In this document: positions 16,781 to 16,782 of the stretch, piece after piece
Position numbering within the stretch: the stretch's first letter is position 1
How the letters are laid out: every line of letters starts with the position of its first letter
Source: CBDAKK01 sp965216965
GTDB lineage: Bacteria > Spirochaetota > Spirochaetia > WTKD01 > G963693115
DNA: 16,782 nt
Assembly (NCBI GenBank): GCA_965216965.1
Contig: CBDCGX010000047.1
Location: forward strand, 1-16,782
Reading direction: 5' to 3'
Made by a program: the position numbers and the translations under genes
Notes under the pieces: generated by a model
Seen by the model: the letters and a program-made list of their open reading frames with translations, nothing else
What the model was told of the DNA's origin: nothing
The model's database searches: none

Positions 16781-16782
16781 AT
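16615..16782 (-). pseudogene. ecfT copy, C-terminal part, runs off the window
   Basis: This matches the last ~55 codons of ecfT. In this copy the segment FSIFTIKYVHIVAKSTFTLL is in one frame, unlike copy 1. A base is lost in KETNATAEAL (AAATGCC became AAATCC), which destroys the following coupling-helix motif, and RGF has become RDF. It ends with TAG next to the bioY' ATG. The upstream part lies beyond the window. Confidence 0.82.

Noticed and set aside
1..16782. tRNA, rRNA, phage, transposase or defence genes
   Set aside because: No cloverleaf-like segment, transposase motif, insertion-sequence ends or known defence domain was seen.

Overview
The window is AT-rich, gene-dense bacterial chromosome. 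The mix of genes points to a diderm host-associated or anaerobic bacterium: an outer-membrane beta-barrel precursor, a CarD-family RNA polymerase regulator, an OppA-type peptide-binding protein, a membrane pyrophosphatase, RsmD, RecG, DnaE and an ECF biotin transporter. A treponeme-like spirochaete is my best guess. That is inference from gene content and composition, because there is no rRNA or other marker to settle it.

Layout. Positions 1-3881 (minus strand) hold a likely operon: peptide-binding protein, then CarD-like regulator with a lysine/serine-rich repeat tail, then an outer-membrane protein cut by the window edge. A 63-bp divergent spacer with a 20-bp palindrome and two facing promoters separates it from a plus-strand lipoprotein of unknown function (3945-4787). 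A small coiled-coil gene follows (5009-5251). Rho-independent terminators follow both plus-strand genes. Positions 5349-8201 (minus) carry hppA (pyrophosphate-driven ion pump) and rsmD (16S rRNA methyltransferase). A short plus-strand ORF of doubtful status lies at 8307-8510. Positions 8585-14206 (minus) carry dnaE and recG, 15 bp apart, a replication/repair pair behind a good sigma-70-type promoter. Positions 14286-16782 (minus) carry ecfA-ecfT-bioY, the biotin uptake module, plus a second damaged copy of the bioY/ecfT junction.

The most notable structure is at the right end. From 1 to about 14050 every gene reads through without a frame break, although long A/T runs are common. From 14057 to the end at least eight frame-breaking indels occur: two in the 5' end of dnaE, three in ecfT, one at the start of ecfA, and more in the duplicated bioY'/ecfT' segment. 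The two copies of the approximately 455-bp repeat differ mainly by transitions and single-base indels, and each is intact in places where the other is broken. This fits a tandem duplication of a biotin-transporter operon decaying under relaxed selection. Low-quality sequence at a contig end is the main alternative.

A second structural point is translation initiation. Several genes (carD, hppA, bioY, the 80-aa gene) have clear Shine-Dalgarno sequences. The peptide-binding protein and the divergent lipoprotein have none, and instead have a TATACT -10 box placed seven bases before the start codon, as expected for leaderless mRNAs.
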